Source of the DNA: Elainella saxicola E1
Lineage (GTDB): Bacteria; Cyanobacteriota; Cyanobacteriia; Elainellales; Elainellaceae
NCBI GenBank assembly: GCA_002796835.1
Contig: LUGL01000021.1
Span: 48,023-88,630, forward strand
Direction: 5' to 3'
Length of the DNA stretch: 40,608 bases
Below are positions 8,768 to 17,459 of this stretch, piece by piece (the stretch's first letter is position 1; each line of letters begins with the position of its first letter). Under the pieces are notes generated by a model that saw only the letters and a program-made list of their open reading frames with translations, had not been told where the DNA came from and searched no databases. The translations under genes were made by a program, and so were the position numbers.

Positions 8768-10516
8768 TTAGGGAGTGATGGTTGAATTTGGACCTAGCTT
8801 ATAGATTGCTTTTCTGACAGAACCAGAGATAATGTTATCAATGTAGGCATTGTAATCATCTTGACTGCTCTTTTCAGAAATGCCATATCGGTGACGATTT
8901 GTGGTATTCGATCGAATCGTATTGTTTCTCACTTTGTTGTTGGTCGAATAGGCGATCGCATCATTATCCAGATAGACGCCTGAGTATTTATCATGTAATG
9001 CTTGACCGTTATTTTCGATCGTATTGTTATCAACAAATGAGTAAGATGTGCCCCTTAAGCGAACCCCATGATATCCATTGCTGAAAATGCTGTTGTTCTT
9101 GATTTCCGAGTCGCGCGATCGATAGACGTAAATCCCTTCCTTCGCGTTCGAAAACACCGTATTGTTCCGCACAATATTCGTTTCAGAAGTGCGACTAAGA
9201 TCCCCCCCTGGCTGCATGGTGATTCCGGTTGCCCCATTACTGCTGACAATATTGTTCTCAAACAAATTGTTGCGAGCCGCCGTCACAATGTTAATGCCAT
9301 GCCGACCATTGGAATCGCTAATATTGTCGTAGAAATCAGAGAATTGGCAATTGTCGGTAGTCATCCCATCCACTTTGTTATGGTCGGTGAGACTATCTTT
9401 GATCGTCAGGCGCACAGTAGGGGTACCCGCATAATAGTTTTCATGCGGGTCAAATCCATAATGGGGAAAATCATGAATGCGCAGATCTTCAAAACTACTA
9501 TCGAGATAGGTGCCGTAATTACCATAACTATCGTCATAATCCGTGCCCTGATCCTTATTGCCATCCAGGGACATATGACGAAAATGCTGATTAGAGAATC
9601 TGGATTTTCGCAGGTTGTCTGTTTCAGACTTATAGGCCGATCGGAGCAACCCTGCATCTCGTAAATTTGAATTGGGGGCTAATCGTAAAATCGTTGACCA
9701 GCCGACACCCGTCAAGGTGATATTGTCGTAGGTAATCAAGACATTATTGGAAATATTGTAGTTTCCTTCCATCAGCACAATCGTTCCACCGCCTCGATTC
9801 CCCATGCTGGCGATCGCCTGATTGATCACTGTCTGATCGCTGGTGCCTGTACACCGAAAGTCTGCTGAACTGGCAAATTCTGAGTTTTGCGCTGCCACTG
9901 AAATGGTATTCGGGGCATTATGGGGCTGGAAATTGAGCTGATATTCTGACTTGGCATAGCGGGGATTGCCTGTAATACTGCTCGGCGTAACCCGCACGTA
10001 ATAGGTTCCTGCTGCCAGAGAGGCCGTCAATGTTCCACCCGTTTTCGTACTATCGGCAGCGTCCCAGGTCGTCCCGCTATTCGTCGCACTTTTGAGGACA
10101 TTACCACCACTGTCCAGCAGATCGATCGTATTGCCTGCGCTTAAACCATCCAAGAAGACACTGAATAAATCAGCATTATTCAAGCTGAACTGATAGTAAT
10201 CCGCCGGATCAGACGCATTCACCGTCCCTTTTAGCGAATAATATCCTGTGATCGCACCAAGGCTGGTGGCCTCGCCCAGTGTATTACCTCCATCTAGCAA
10301 TACTGTGTTACCGTCACTGCTTAAGGTGCGATGGGTTGCCCCCCCTTTAGTTCGCTTTTTATGATTTTGTTGAGCTGCTCGCCAGCGCTGATTTCTGGTT
10401 AATAGTCCTCCTGTTTGATCGGATTGACCTGAAAAGAACCGAGAACTGCCTGAGGTCAGCGCGTCAGCCGCACTCGATCGTTTGAATAAATTAAGCTGAA
10501 TGTTTTCCTTCGCCAT
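8768..10516 (-). CDS. Mannuronan C5-epimerase-like protein with N-terminal PPC-like domain
   Basis: 582 aa. Residues 1-70 are basic and polar with no signal peptide or TM. Residues about 75-196 resemble a bacterial pre-peptidase C-terminal (PPC) beta-sandwich, with DPADYYQFSL and LAAGTYYVRV. Residues about 200-582 are a parallel beta-helix with the epimerase signature YGFDPHE (Y353, D356, H358) and NGRHGINIVT (R405, H406), the same set as AlgE4 Y149/D152/H154/R195. The H-to-R spacing of 47 is identical to the neighbouring RTX epimerase, so the two are paralogues. Likely role: epimerising mannuronan during or after export. It has no RTX repeats or Sec/Tat signal, so its export route is unclear. 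The Shine-Dalgarno is weak. It lies 252 bp downstream of the mannuronan synthase gene. Confidence 0.83.
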   Translation of the reverse strand: MAKENIQLNLFKRSSAADALTSGSSRFFSGQSDQTGGLLTRNQRWRAAQQNHKKRTKGGATHRTLSSDGNTVLLDGGNTLGEATSLGAITGYYSLKGTVNASDPADYYQFSLNNADLFSVFLDGLSAGNTIDLLDSGGNVLKSATNSGTTWDAADSTKTGGTLTASLAAGTYYVRVTPSSITGNPRYAKSEYQLNFQPHNAPNTISVAAQNSEFASSADFRCTGTSDQTVINQAIASMGNRGGGTIVLMEGNYNISNNVLITYDNITLTGVGWSTILRLAPNSNLRDAGLLRSAYKSETDNLRKSRFSNQHFRHMSLDGNKDQGTDYDDSYGNYGTYLDSSFEDLRIHDFPHYGFDPHENYYAGTPTVRLTIKDSLTDHNKVDGMTTDNCQFSDFYDNISDSNGRHGINIVTAARNNLFENNIVSSNGATGITMQPGGDLSRTSETNIVRNNTVFSNAKEGIYVYRSRDSEIKNNSIFSNGYHGVRLRGTSYSFVDNNTIENNGQALHDKYSGVYLDNDAIAYSTNNKVRNNTIRSNTTNRHRYGISEKSSQDDYNAYIDNIISGSVRKAIYKLGPNSTITP

Positions 10517-10768
10517 AAAGAGCCATCACATGTAATTGGGTAGTACAGACTAAGATGAGGCTGGATCGGCCATCATTTGTATTCGTCTCACAGTCATCGA
10601 ATATGCCACGCCTAATTTTTCTGATCTGAGACGACACATATCAGAAGTTCGTAGATGCCAGCGTCAGCATTGCCGCAGAATAGCTGATTCCAGAAATTGC
10701 AACCAGAAATGGATGTACCGGGATAGACTTCATCCATTCCATCCAATTGCCGTTTTGAAATCTCGATT

Positions 10769-12952
10769 CTACGAGAGTGAACTGCCCCTGATATGCGTAT
10801 CGGTGGTGTCAATTTGGACCAACTTTTTGCCTTGAGCAGTGTTGCCAATGTTGACATATTCCACCACTACGTTCTGAGTTGAATGCAAGACAATACCGTA
10901 ATGTAAAGCTCGTTCGATATTGATCTGTTTCAACGATGCCTGATTCACATTCCTCAAAAGAATTCCATCTAACTGGGATTGCTGCGTCCGATCGGCACCG
11001 AGTTGCAGCGTAAATCCCTGTAGATGAATGTCATGGACGTTCGTAAATGCAGTTGGGATGACTTCCAGTTCTTCGTCGAGTTCTTCGTTTTCGCGATCGC
11101 CTATCTCCGGACCGATCTGTAATGCAGCCTGACTATGGCCTTCCGATGGGTGATCAAATTTCACCGCCAAAATTGTTCGATCGATCCCCTGTCCATTCAA
11201 AATGGTCAAACTGCGATCGAGATCAACGGGATGAAACAGGTCAATTTCACCGATCGGCAAATTGATTTGATAAATCCCTTCTTTGGTGGAAAGATCATCA
11301 ATCAACGTTTGCAGTGCTTGCGCATCATCCTGATTATCATCTGCAATCACACCATAGTGAGTGGCCAGCACCTTCGTAATCGTTACATCCGGCTGAGGTT
11401 GCCAGGACAGCCAAAGCTCATTCACCGTTTGAACTGGATTGAGGATTCCCAGCAACGAAAACAGCACCACTCCAAAGGTAAAGGCTTGAGTCAACAATAA
11501 AAAGCGAGAGGTGTTTTTGGTGACGAACTGCACCCAGGGATTGCCACCCACCGAAAGTTTACGATCGCCCCGGTTAAACCAACGCTGCTGAGCCAGGTTC
11601 ATTTGCGTCCAGATTTTAATCAGTGCAGAAGACCATTGAGAAAGCAGCAGGATAGGCAAATGCAGTGGCTTTAAGTGAGATTCTCGTCCCCAGAAAATCA
11701 GGGTTAAGGTGAGCGATCGGCTAAACACCATCCAGCAGAGCAAAATTCCTGCTGGCAGCCAGTGCCGTTGCAACAAGGCAATCAGCAGCAAGCAAGGAGA
11801 AATCAGCGATGTCCACATATTGGTGCGCTGATCCAGCAGGCAAAGCGTGACAAATAATCCCAGCTTTCCAGGCCCTAAAGCCAGGGCTCGGTTGCCATTG
11901 CGGAGCATATTACCAAACCAGCGCCGCATATTCTGGTACATGCGATTAGGCAATGACCCAGAAATACTTTCAATGGAATAGATGACGACATCAGGTAGGT
12001 AGATTAGATCGTAATTTCGATTTTTGAGCATCCAATACCAGGTCGTTTTATCATCCCCAGAAAGAAACTTGAACCGTCCCCACAGCCAGTCATCCAGCAT
12101 ATCGGATTCTAACTGATCGGCAAAATCTGGGTGTAAGGCCGCTTCACTGCGATAGAGCGAAAATCGACCGGTCAGACACAGCACCTTTTTGGAAAGGGCG
12201 ATCGAGCACATTTGATAATGCCGCTGAGCAAACCGCAGATGAAACCATTCTGAAAAAATATAGGAACCAACCACCACAGGAATTTCATCGGTTGTTAAAG
12301 CTCCTAATTTGGGAAACAGGCGAAAGAAGGGGAGGCTCCGCCGCAAGGTGCCCGGTGAAAACTCTGAGTCTCCATCCATCAGGGCAATCACTGTCTCTTG
12401 AGGCAAATTCAGTCCTGCAATCACCCGCAATCCAACAGACAATGCTTTGCGTTTACCATCACCCGGATCGATCGCATGCACCACCCGAACCGATGAAAGG
12501 TCTGGATCACCCAAACGTAATGCCTCAACGATCGCCGCATCTTCTTCTGCACCGCTGCTGACTGTCACGATCGTCACGGGTTGCCCTAACTGCCGCGCTT
12601 CCAGACCGATCGAACGGAAAACCCGTTCTGTAATCCAGGGTTTTTCTTTAAAGGTGGGAATCAACAAACAGACCGGCGGTAGTTCCTCAACTGGAATGGC
12701 ATTGGCTCGACGACGCCATCGGGGAAAAACCAAATGCTGATAAATTAGCCACCGCACAATGTGTAGCCCAAACCAGCTCCAACGCCAAATGCCCACAACG
12801 CCCAGGCTAATTAAGCCCGTCCAACCGAGCGCCGCCAATTTTGCTGGATCGCGTAAGACACAAAGTCCGAAGAAGCTAACCGCTGCGATCAGTAAGACAG
12901 CAACTTGGTTGAGCATTACATTGAGTTGATCTGAAGATTTTGATTGACTCAT
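10769..12952 (-). CDS. alg8: Mannuronan synthase (Alg8-like GT2) fused to a beta-helix-like domain
   Basis: 727-aa inner-membrane glycosyltransferase predicted to polymerise GDP-mannuronate. TMs lie at about residues 11-30 and 45-72; the GT2 domain is at about 90-350. It has PGDGKRKAL (163-171), MDGDSEF (192-198), a long Alg8-type block at 234-265 (SEWFHLRFAQRH, CSIALSKKVL, TGRFSLYR), GDDK (299-302) and RRWFGN (343-348), then a further TM cluster at about 364-505. This part matches Pseudomonas Alg8 (about 494 aa) closely, including LFVTLCLLDQRTNMWTSLI. Residues about 525-727 are extra. They open like a pectate-lyase-type beta-helix (HYGVIADDNQDDAQALQTLI) and continue with short beta-rung repeats; by topology this part could be periplasmic. 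No clear Shine-Dalgarno. Downstream frames hint at a frame-disrupted C-terminus. Confidence 0.9.
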   Translation of the reverse strand: MSQSKSSDQLNVMLNQVAVLLIAAVSFFGLCVLRDPAKLAALGWTGLISLGVVGIWRWSWFGLHIVRWLIYQHLVFPRWRRRANAIPVEELPPVCLLIPTFKEKPWITERVFRSIGLEARQLGQPVTIVTVSSGAEEDAAIVEALRLGDPDLSSVRVVHAIDPGDGKRKALSVGLRVIAGLNLPQETVIALMDGDSEFSPGTLRRSLPFFRLFPKLGALTTDEIPVVVGSYIFSEWFHLRFAQRHYQMCSIALSKKVLCLTGRFSLYRSEAALHPDFADQLESDMLDDWLWGRFKFLSGDDKTTWYWMLKNRNYDLIYLPDVVIYSIESISGSLPNRMYQNMRRWFGNMLRNGNRALALGPGKLGLFVTLCLLDQRTNMWTSLISPCLLLIALLQRHWLPAGILLCWMVFSRSLTLTLIFWGRESHLKPLHLPILLLSQWSSALIKIWTQMNLAQQRWFNRGDRKLSVGGNPWVQFVTKNTSRFLLLTQAFTFGVVLFSLLGILNPVQTVNELWLSWQPQPDVTITKVLATHYGVIADDNQDDAQALQTLIDDLSTKEGIYQINLPIGEIDLFHPVDLDRSLTILNGQGIDRTILAVKFDHPSEGHSQAALQIGPEIGDRENEELDEELEVIPTAFTNVHDIHLQGFTLQLGADRTQQSQLDGILLRNVNQASLKQINIERALHYGIVLHSTQNVVVEYVNIGNTAQGKKLVQIDTTDTHIRGSSLS

Positions 12953-13205
12953 GTTAGAGCGACAGCGAAGATAGCAGATGCTTTAGGTTGAGAATGAAAT
13001 CAAGTTTGCGTGAGATGATTTAACCCACGTCTCACTGAATTAGGGCTGATTCAATTTCAGCTGTAAGCGAGGGGCAAGATTGATAGGAGTGAAAAAGGCA
13101 GGAAAGCAACTCAACAGGCTAAATTTCTTAAATGACTCTGGAGGAATGGCTTTGGAGAAAAGAGAGCACATAGGGCCGGGGGAAGCCCCTTGAGCAAATC
13201 AAAGA
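12953..13205. other. 253-bp intergenic region between cupin and mannuronan synthase genes
   Basis: No credible gene on either strand. A small GGGG-CTT-CCCC hairpin lies just past the cupin stop (about 13177-13191) without a T-run. I see no strong promoter. Confidence 0.4.
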
Positions 13206-13631
13206 TTATGTTGAAGCAATTCGGGCATAGTCATCCTGATATCTCACGATATCGTCTTCCCCCAGGTATTCACCATTTTGCACCTCGATCAGAACCAGCG
13301 GCACAACACCTGGATTCTCTAAGCGATGCGCAGCACAAGCTGGCACATAGGTTGACTGGTTGGTGAGCAGGAGCGTTTCATGCTCCCCGCAGATGACTTT
13401 GGCAGTTCCAGATACCACAATCCAATGTTCACTACGGTGATGATGCATCTGTAAACTGAGGCGATTTCCAGGTTTAACTTCGATTCGCTTGATCTTGTAA
13501 TTTCTTCCTTCTTCCAAAACTGTGAAGGATCCCCAAGGACGAATTTCAGTTTCAGCAAGATTAGAAATGGCCGTTACCATTGCAAAAGGGGTAGCGTTCT
13601 TGCTCTGAACAGCAGATTGAGAAGTCGGCAT
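13206..13631 (-). CDS. Mannose-6-phosphate isomerase, type II cupin (AlgA/ManC C-terminal domain alone)
   Basis: 141 aa, equivalent to the C-terminal isomerase domain of bifunctional AlgA/ManC, which interconverts fructose-6-phosphate and mannose-6-phosphate. Motifs: RPWGSFTVLEEG (31-42), KPGNRLSLQMHHHRSEHWIV (53-72) with its metal-binding His cluster, NQSTYVP (91-97), HRLENPG (102-108) and GEDDIVR (124-130). The guanylyltransferase half of AlgA/ManC is absent, so GDP-mannose formation must rely on another gene. The ATG at 13631 is chosen over an upstream TTG because AAGGAAG lies 6 nt before it. The gap from the algD stop is only 34 bp, so the two are almost certainly cotranscribed. Confidence 0.92.
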   Translation of the reverse strand: MPTSQSAVQSKNATPFAMVTAISNLAETEIRPWGSFTVLEEGRNYKIKRIEVKPGNRLSLQMHHHRSEHWIVVSGTAKVICGEHETLLLTNQSTYVPACAAHRLENPGVVPLVLIEVQNGEYLGEDDIVRYQDDYARIAST

Positions 13632-13665
13632 TATTATCTTCCTTACACAAATAAGCACAAGTCAA

Positions 13666-14982
13666 TTAAGCAGCCTGGGCAGGGATCTGTTCTGCCAAAC
13701 CACCATGAGATTGCCAGGTCACCAGATCTAAAACAGGCTTATTGGCGGCATACTGTTGCAGCGCTTCGGTGAACTCTGAACGGTGCTGGCTGAGAATGAC
13801 TGCGTCACATTCCTTCAAGACCTCAGCCAAGTCGGTGCGGAATACCCAATGAACTTGCGGCAATTGGCGTTCCAGATATTCGCGATTGCTACCCAACATG
13901 GTGTTCAGATCTTGAATATCTGCATCGCAAACGCGGACTTTCATGCCGTCTTGCCAAAGTTGGTGAACTAGATTGATGATCGGACTTTCCCGCAAATCAT
14001 CGGTGCCCGCCTTGAAGCTCAAGCCTAAAACCGCAACGCTGCGAACGCCAAGGTCATGCACTTTGAGGCGAGCGGTGTCAATATGAATCTGGTTACTGGG
14101 TAGAACGGATTCCAGAATTGGCAGTTTTTCTCCTAAGCGATTTGCGTTAAAGGCTAGGGAGCGGAGATCTTTGGGCAAGCAAGATCCGCCAAAGGCAAAG
14201 CCCGGTTTAAGATACTTCGAGGAGATATTTAACTTGGTATCTGCACAGAGCAATTCCATGATTTTGTGACTATCGACATCAATCGCATCACACAGGCGGC
14301 CAATTTCATTGGCAAAGCCAACTTTGAGGGCATGGAAGGCATTGTTGACAATCTTCAGGACCTCTGCATCTTCTAGGGGAATATGGTAGATCGGTGCATC
14401 AATGCCGTCATATAGCTTCTCGACCATGGCCCCCGATCGCGCATCATATTCTCCGATCGCAGTCAGTGGCGGATGATAGAAATCATGCACAGCCGTCGTT
14501 TCGCGCAGGAACTCAGGGTTCATGGTTAAACCAAAGTCTTCACCCACTTTCTTCTGAGAATATTCTTCTAAAATGGGCAGAAGCTGTTTGCGCGCAACCC
14601 CTGAGAACACCGTACTCCGCAGCACAACCACATGATAGCGATCGCTCTGCTGCATACCATAGCCAATTTCTTTGGCCACACTATAGATATAGTCTAAAAT
14701 TGGGCTGCCATCTGGAGAACTGGGAGTTCCAACGCAGATCAAGGACATATCTGCCCAGGCAACATATTCACGACCATCTGTCACTGCTTTTAAATTTCCG
14801 TTCGCCAACCCTTGCTGAATCAGTTCATCCAGATCGGGTTCTTTGATGGGACTATAGCCACTATTGAACTTTTTGACTTTCTCTGCGCTAACTTCTACTC
14901 CAATCACTTCATGGCCACGTTCTGCTAAACAAGCTGAAACAACCGTGCCAACATAACCCAAACCCCAAACTAGAACTCGCAT
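13666..14982 (-). CDS. algD: GDP-mannose 6-dehydrogenase
   Basis: 438 aa. NAD-dependent four-electron oxidation of GDP-mannose to GDP-mannuronate, the committed step to alginate in Pseudomonas and Azotobacter. Rossmann motif GLGYVG (7-12); SLICVGTPSSPDG (80-92); NPEFLRE (155-161); FAFGGSCLPKD (262-272) with nucleophile C268, the same number as in P. aeruginosa AlgD; and KAGTDDLRESP (324-334). The last motif and LKPGFAFGGSCLPKD favour AlgD over UDP-glucose dehydrogenase, where FGGGSCFPKD and KPxTDD are usual. The ATG at 14982 is preferred because AAGGAG sits 7 nt upstream; the longer frame starts at GTG 15009. It is upstream of the cupin and downstream of the EAL-HlyD gene. Confidence 0.94.
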   Translation of the reverse strand: MRVLVWGLGYVGTVVSACLAERGHEVIGVEVSAEKVKKFNSGYSPIKEPDLDELIQQGLANGNLKAVTDGREYVAWADMSLICVGTPSSPDGSPILDYIYSVAKEIGYGMQQSDRYHVVVLRSTVFSGVARKQLLPILEEYSQKKVGEDFGLTMNPEFLRETTAVHDFYHPPLTAIGEYDARSGAMVEKLYDGIDAPIYHIPLEDAEVLKIVNNAFHALKVGFANEIGRLCDAIDVDSHKIMELLCADTKLNISSKYLKPGFAFGGSCLPKDLRSLAFNANRLGEKLPILESVLPSNQIHIDTARLKVHDLGVRSVAVLGLSFKAGTDDLRESPIINLVHQLWQDGMKVRVCDADIQDLNTMLGSNREYLERQLPQVHWVFRTDLAEVLKECDAVILSQHRSEFTEALQQYAANKPVLDLVTWQSHGGLAEQIPAQAA

Positions 14983-15206
14983 AGATGTACTCCTTATCAG
15001 TGTTTTCACAACTTAGGGTATAAACTTGACCAATTCACTAACCGGAGCATGCAACAGGAATCTTCTGAAAGTGCTTCTACCCACTCAAAGCGGCGATCGG
15101 CACATTCCGTAAAGAGCGGCACGCGCAGCCGCTACCAGACTTGCGGCATTGATTCAACCGCAACCAAAGCATCAAGCTTTTCAGCAGACATTTACCAGGT
15201 AGATGT
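14983..15206. promoter_or_regulatory. 224-bp region before algD
   Basis: Carries the algD Shine-Dalgarno. It also holds a short direct repeat TTTACCAG (15189-15196 and 15208-15215) next to the stop of the EAL-HlyD gene. No gene seen; an internal promoter is possible but not defined. Confidence 0.3.
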
Positions 15207-17459
15207 TTACCAGAAGTAATTGGGCGTTTGCTTAGTAAATGTCACATTGGTGAGCTGCCCTACCCCACAGAACTGCTGGGATTGATCCTGGCTGGATAGG
15301 GGCGGAATACGAATGGTAATACGGGTGACAGGAACTCCAGCCAACTGGAATGGAACCGAAGGCTGCAAGGCCTGAATTTGGGTCGATCGAGATTGATCCT
15401 CTGCCGCTTGGGCACTGCTAATGGGCTGAATCAAATCGATTTCTCCTGTTAAGGGTTCTAGGCCATGCCCCAGTTCTACCTTTACTGGTTTATTGGTATC
15501 AATTTGAGCCGCATCGTAGGAGCTAACCATGACCTCAACCCAAACATCTTTACAATCCAGCAGGGTCAGCAAAGGTTCAGATCGATTAATTTGCTCGTTA
15601 CGTTCTCGTTCGGTCCGATAGACCACCCCTGCAAACGGAGCAGAGACTGCCAGATCCTGCTGATTGCTGTAGAGCGATTGGGCCTGAGCCAGCCGTTGCT
15701 GGGCATTGTCCCGTTCAGTCGTTAAGGTTTTGACGAGCGCAACCTGTGCCTGAATGTTTTGTTGGAGCTGGGTCGCATCTTCAGCAAAACCATTGCCTAA
15801 TCCGGGTGATCGCACCATCAGAGTCCGGCTTTCAGAAACATGTAGGTCAGATTGAGCCATCTGCAGGGCTGCTTCTGCCTGTTCCACAGTTGCTTGAGCA
15901 GTTTCCCACTGGGCCTTTAACTGATCGACCTGCTGTTGTGAAACAATTCCGGCATCCAACAATTCTTGATAGCGATCGTAATCTAAACGGGCAGCTCTTG
16001 CTTGAGATTGAGCAGCATCTAAGGCAGCCTGCTGCTGGGTTACAGCCTGATTCGCAAAATTAACCTCGACGTTCCAGGTAGAGTCTGCTTGCTCTTCTAA
16101 ATGCTGCAACTGTGACTCTAGCATCGTTTGAGTTTGAATTGCTGCATTGATCTGTTCATTTTTAGTTTGAATTTCACCTTGGAGTGCTAACAGATTTTGT
16201 TCCTCTGCCGGATCGCGCCGCACGCGGGCAAGCACCTGTCCTTGATCAACTTCAACACCGGGTTTTGCATAAAATTTCGTCACTGTCCCATCAATTTGAG
16301 AACGTAACCGGACCACTCGTCCATTGATCACGCCTCCATCTATCACAATCTGATTCATGCGATGGTAGATAGAACTGGCTCCGACTGCTAATGCTGCTGT
16401 GCCGACAGAAAGGAATGTAGTAGCCGCCAACATTCGTCCCACAGGGAGCCGAAACCGATGGGGTTGTGCCGTTGGAGCCTTGCTACCCCGATTCATCTTT
16501 TCTGGAATCAAGAGCGGAATCTCAGCAGCAGCCTGGGGAGATTCCACCTGTGGCTCTGCAGGAATTTGCGGCTCGACTGGCGGCAGAATGGTTGGAGCAT
16601 CCTGGACAATCACCTGTTCTGTAGAATGCGCCGTATTCTCAAAGTTCTCTTGATATCCGGGTGTAGCAGGAACAACGCTTGTTTCCAATGCTGGGAAGGG
16701 AGCTAATCTCGGAGAATCATCGGGGGCATTTAGATAACAACCCTGAACCCCATCAAATGCTTTTGTCCGCGCCCAATTCAGCATTGCGGCTTCTTCGACA
16801 AACTTGACCACCACCTGCCCCAGGCAAAAGCGGCTCTCTACTAAATAGGAGCTGAGCTCTTCACCCGATCGCGTGATGAATAGTTGAGCAAGCTGGCTGT
16901 CCACCTTCACCATGCTGATTTGCAGCAGTTGGTCTCCTACCTGTTGCCATTGCAGATGGTCTAATTCATAGCTGGTAAAGTCATCGAGAATCACCGGACA
17001 TCCCAGTTGATTCATCGCTTGGATAAAGCAGCGTGCCGCCTGCAAGTTGGAAGCAACTGCTCTAGCACCAAGTTCAATGCTGAGACGTTTTGGTTCAATC
17101 TTGGCTGCTGTTAATGCATTTTGAATAAAGGTCGCCACTTGAGGGCGGTTAAGCGACTGTTCGGATAAATTAACGGAAAGCTTTAACTCATCATCCTGCT
17201 GCATATACTCGATCGACATTTGAATGATTTGTTGATCGAGCCATGCCATCATCCCCATCCGTGATAACGCAGGCAAGAATTTTTCTGGTAGATGTAACTC
17301 ATTACGACGATCGCGCCAACGCACGAGCACCTCATGATGCAAAATGAAACCATTCGTGAGTTGGTATACGGGTTGAAACCACAGCGCGATTTGCTCGGCA
17401 TCAAGAAAACCAGTCCTCAATGATGGAGCCTGTTCTTCAAGTCTGGAATTAATGCTCAT
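15207..17459 (-). CDS. Degenerate EAL domain fused to HlyD-type membrane-fusion protein (Alg44-like)
   Basis: Residues below count from TTG 17480; ATG 17459 is residue 8 and is the start I prefer. Neither has a good Shine-Dalgarno. Residues about 25-262 are a cytoplasmic EAL domain. It keeps EVLVRW (E50), N104, E136, D166/D167, K192 and Q246, but the Glu of AEGVE is Lys (K226) and loop 6 reads DDFTSYELDH. It is therefore probably catalytically dead yet perhaps able to bind c-di-GMP. A Pro/Glu linker spans about 265-345, with one TM at about 347-370. The periplasmic HlyD-like part has split lipoyl halves (about 391-424 and 608-640), a long coiled-coil hairpin (about 425-605) and a beta-barrel to 757. 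Pseudomonas Alg44 has PilZ-TM-HlyD, so position and architecture suggest a c-di-GMP-gated co-polymerase. A type I secretion adaptor for the RTX epimerase is the main alternative. Confidence 0.85.
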   Translation of the reverse strand: MSINSRLEEQAPSLRTGFLDAEQIALWFQPVYQLTNGFILHHEVLVRWRDRRNELHLPEKFLPALSRMGMMAWLDQQIIQMSIEYMQQDDELKLSVNLSEQSLNRPQVATFIQNALTAAKIEPKRLSIELGARAVASNLQAARCFIQAMNQLGCPVILDDFTSYELDHLQWQQVGDQLLQISMVKVDSQLAQLFITRSGEELSSYLVESRFCLGQVVVKFVEEAAMLNWARTKAFDGVQGCYLNAPDDSPRLAPFPALETSVVPATPGYQENFENTAHSTEQVIVQDAPTILPPVEPQIPAEPQVESPQAAAEIPLLIPEKMNRGSKAPTAQPHRFRLPVGRMLAATTFLSVGTAALAVGASSIYHRMNQIVIDGGVINGRVVRLRSQIDGTVTKFYAKPGVEVDQGQVLARVRRDPAEEQNLLALQGEIQTKNEQINAAIQTQTMLESQLQHLEEQADSTWNVEVNFANQAVTQQQAALDAAQSQARAARLDYDRYQELLDAGIVSQQQVDQLKAQWETAQATVEQAEAALQMAQSDLHVSESRTLMVRSPGLGNGFAEDATQLQQNIQAQVALVKTLTTERDNAQQRLAQAQSLYSNQQDLAVSAPFAGVVYRTERERNEQINRSEPLLTLLDCKDVWVEVMVSSYDAAQIDTNKPVKVELGHGLEPLTGEIDLIQPISSAQAAEDQSRSTQIQALQPSVPFQLAGVPVTRITIRIPPLSSQDQSQQFCGVGQLTNVTFTKQTPNYFW

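Noticed and set aside
13666-14982. UDP-glucose 6-dehydrogenase
   Set aside because: KAGTDDLRESP, FAFGGSCLPKD and the neighbouring mannose isomerase cupin fit GDP-mannose 6-dehydrogenase better.
15207-17459. Active c-di-GMP phosphodiesterase
   Set aside because: The Glu of the AEGVE motif is Lys and loop 6 is altered, so catalysis is unlikely.
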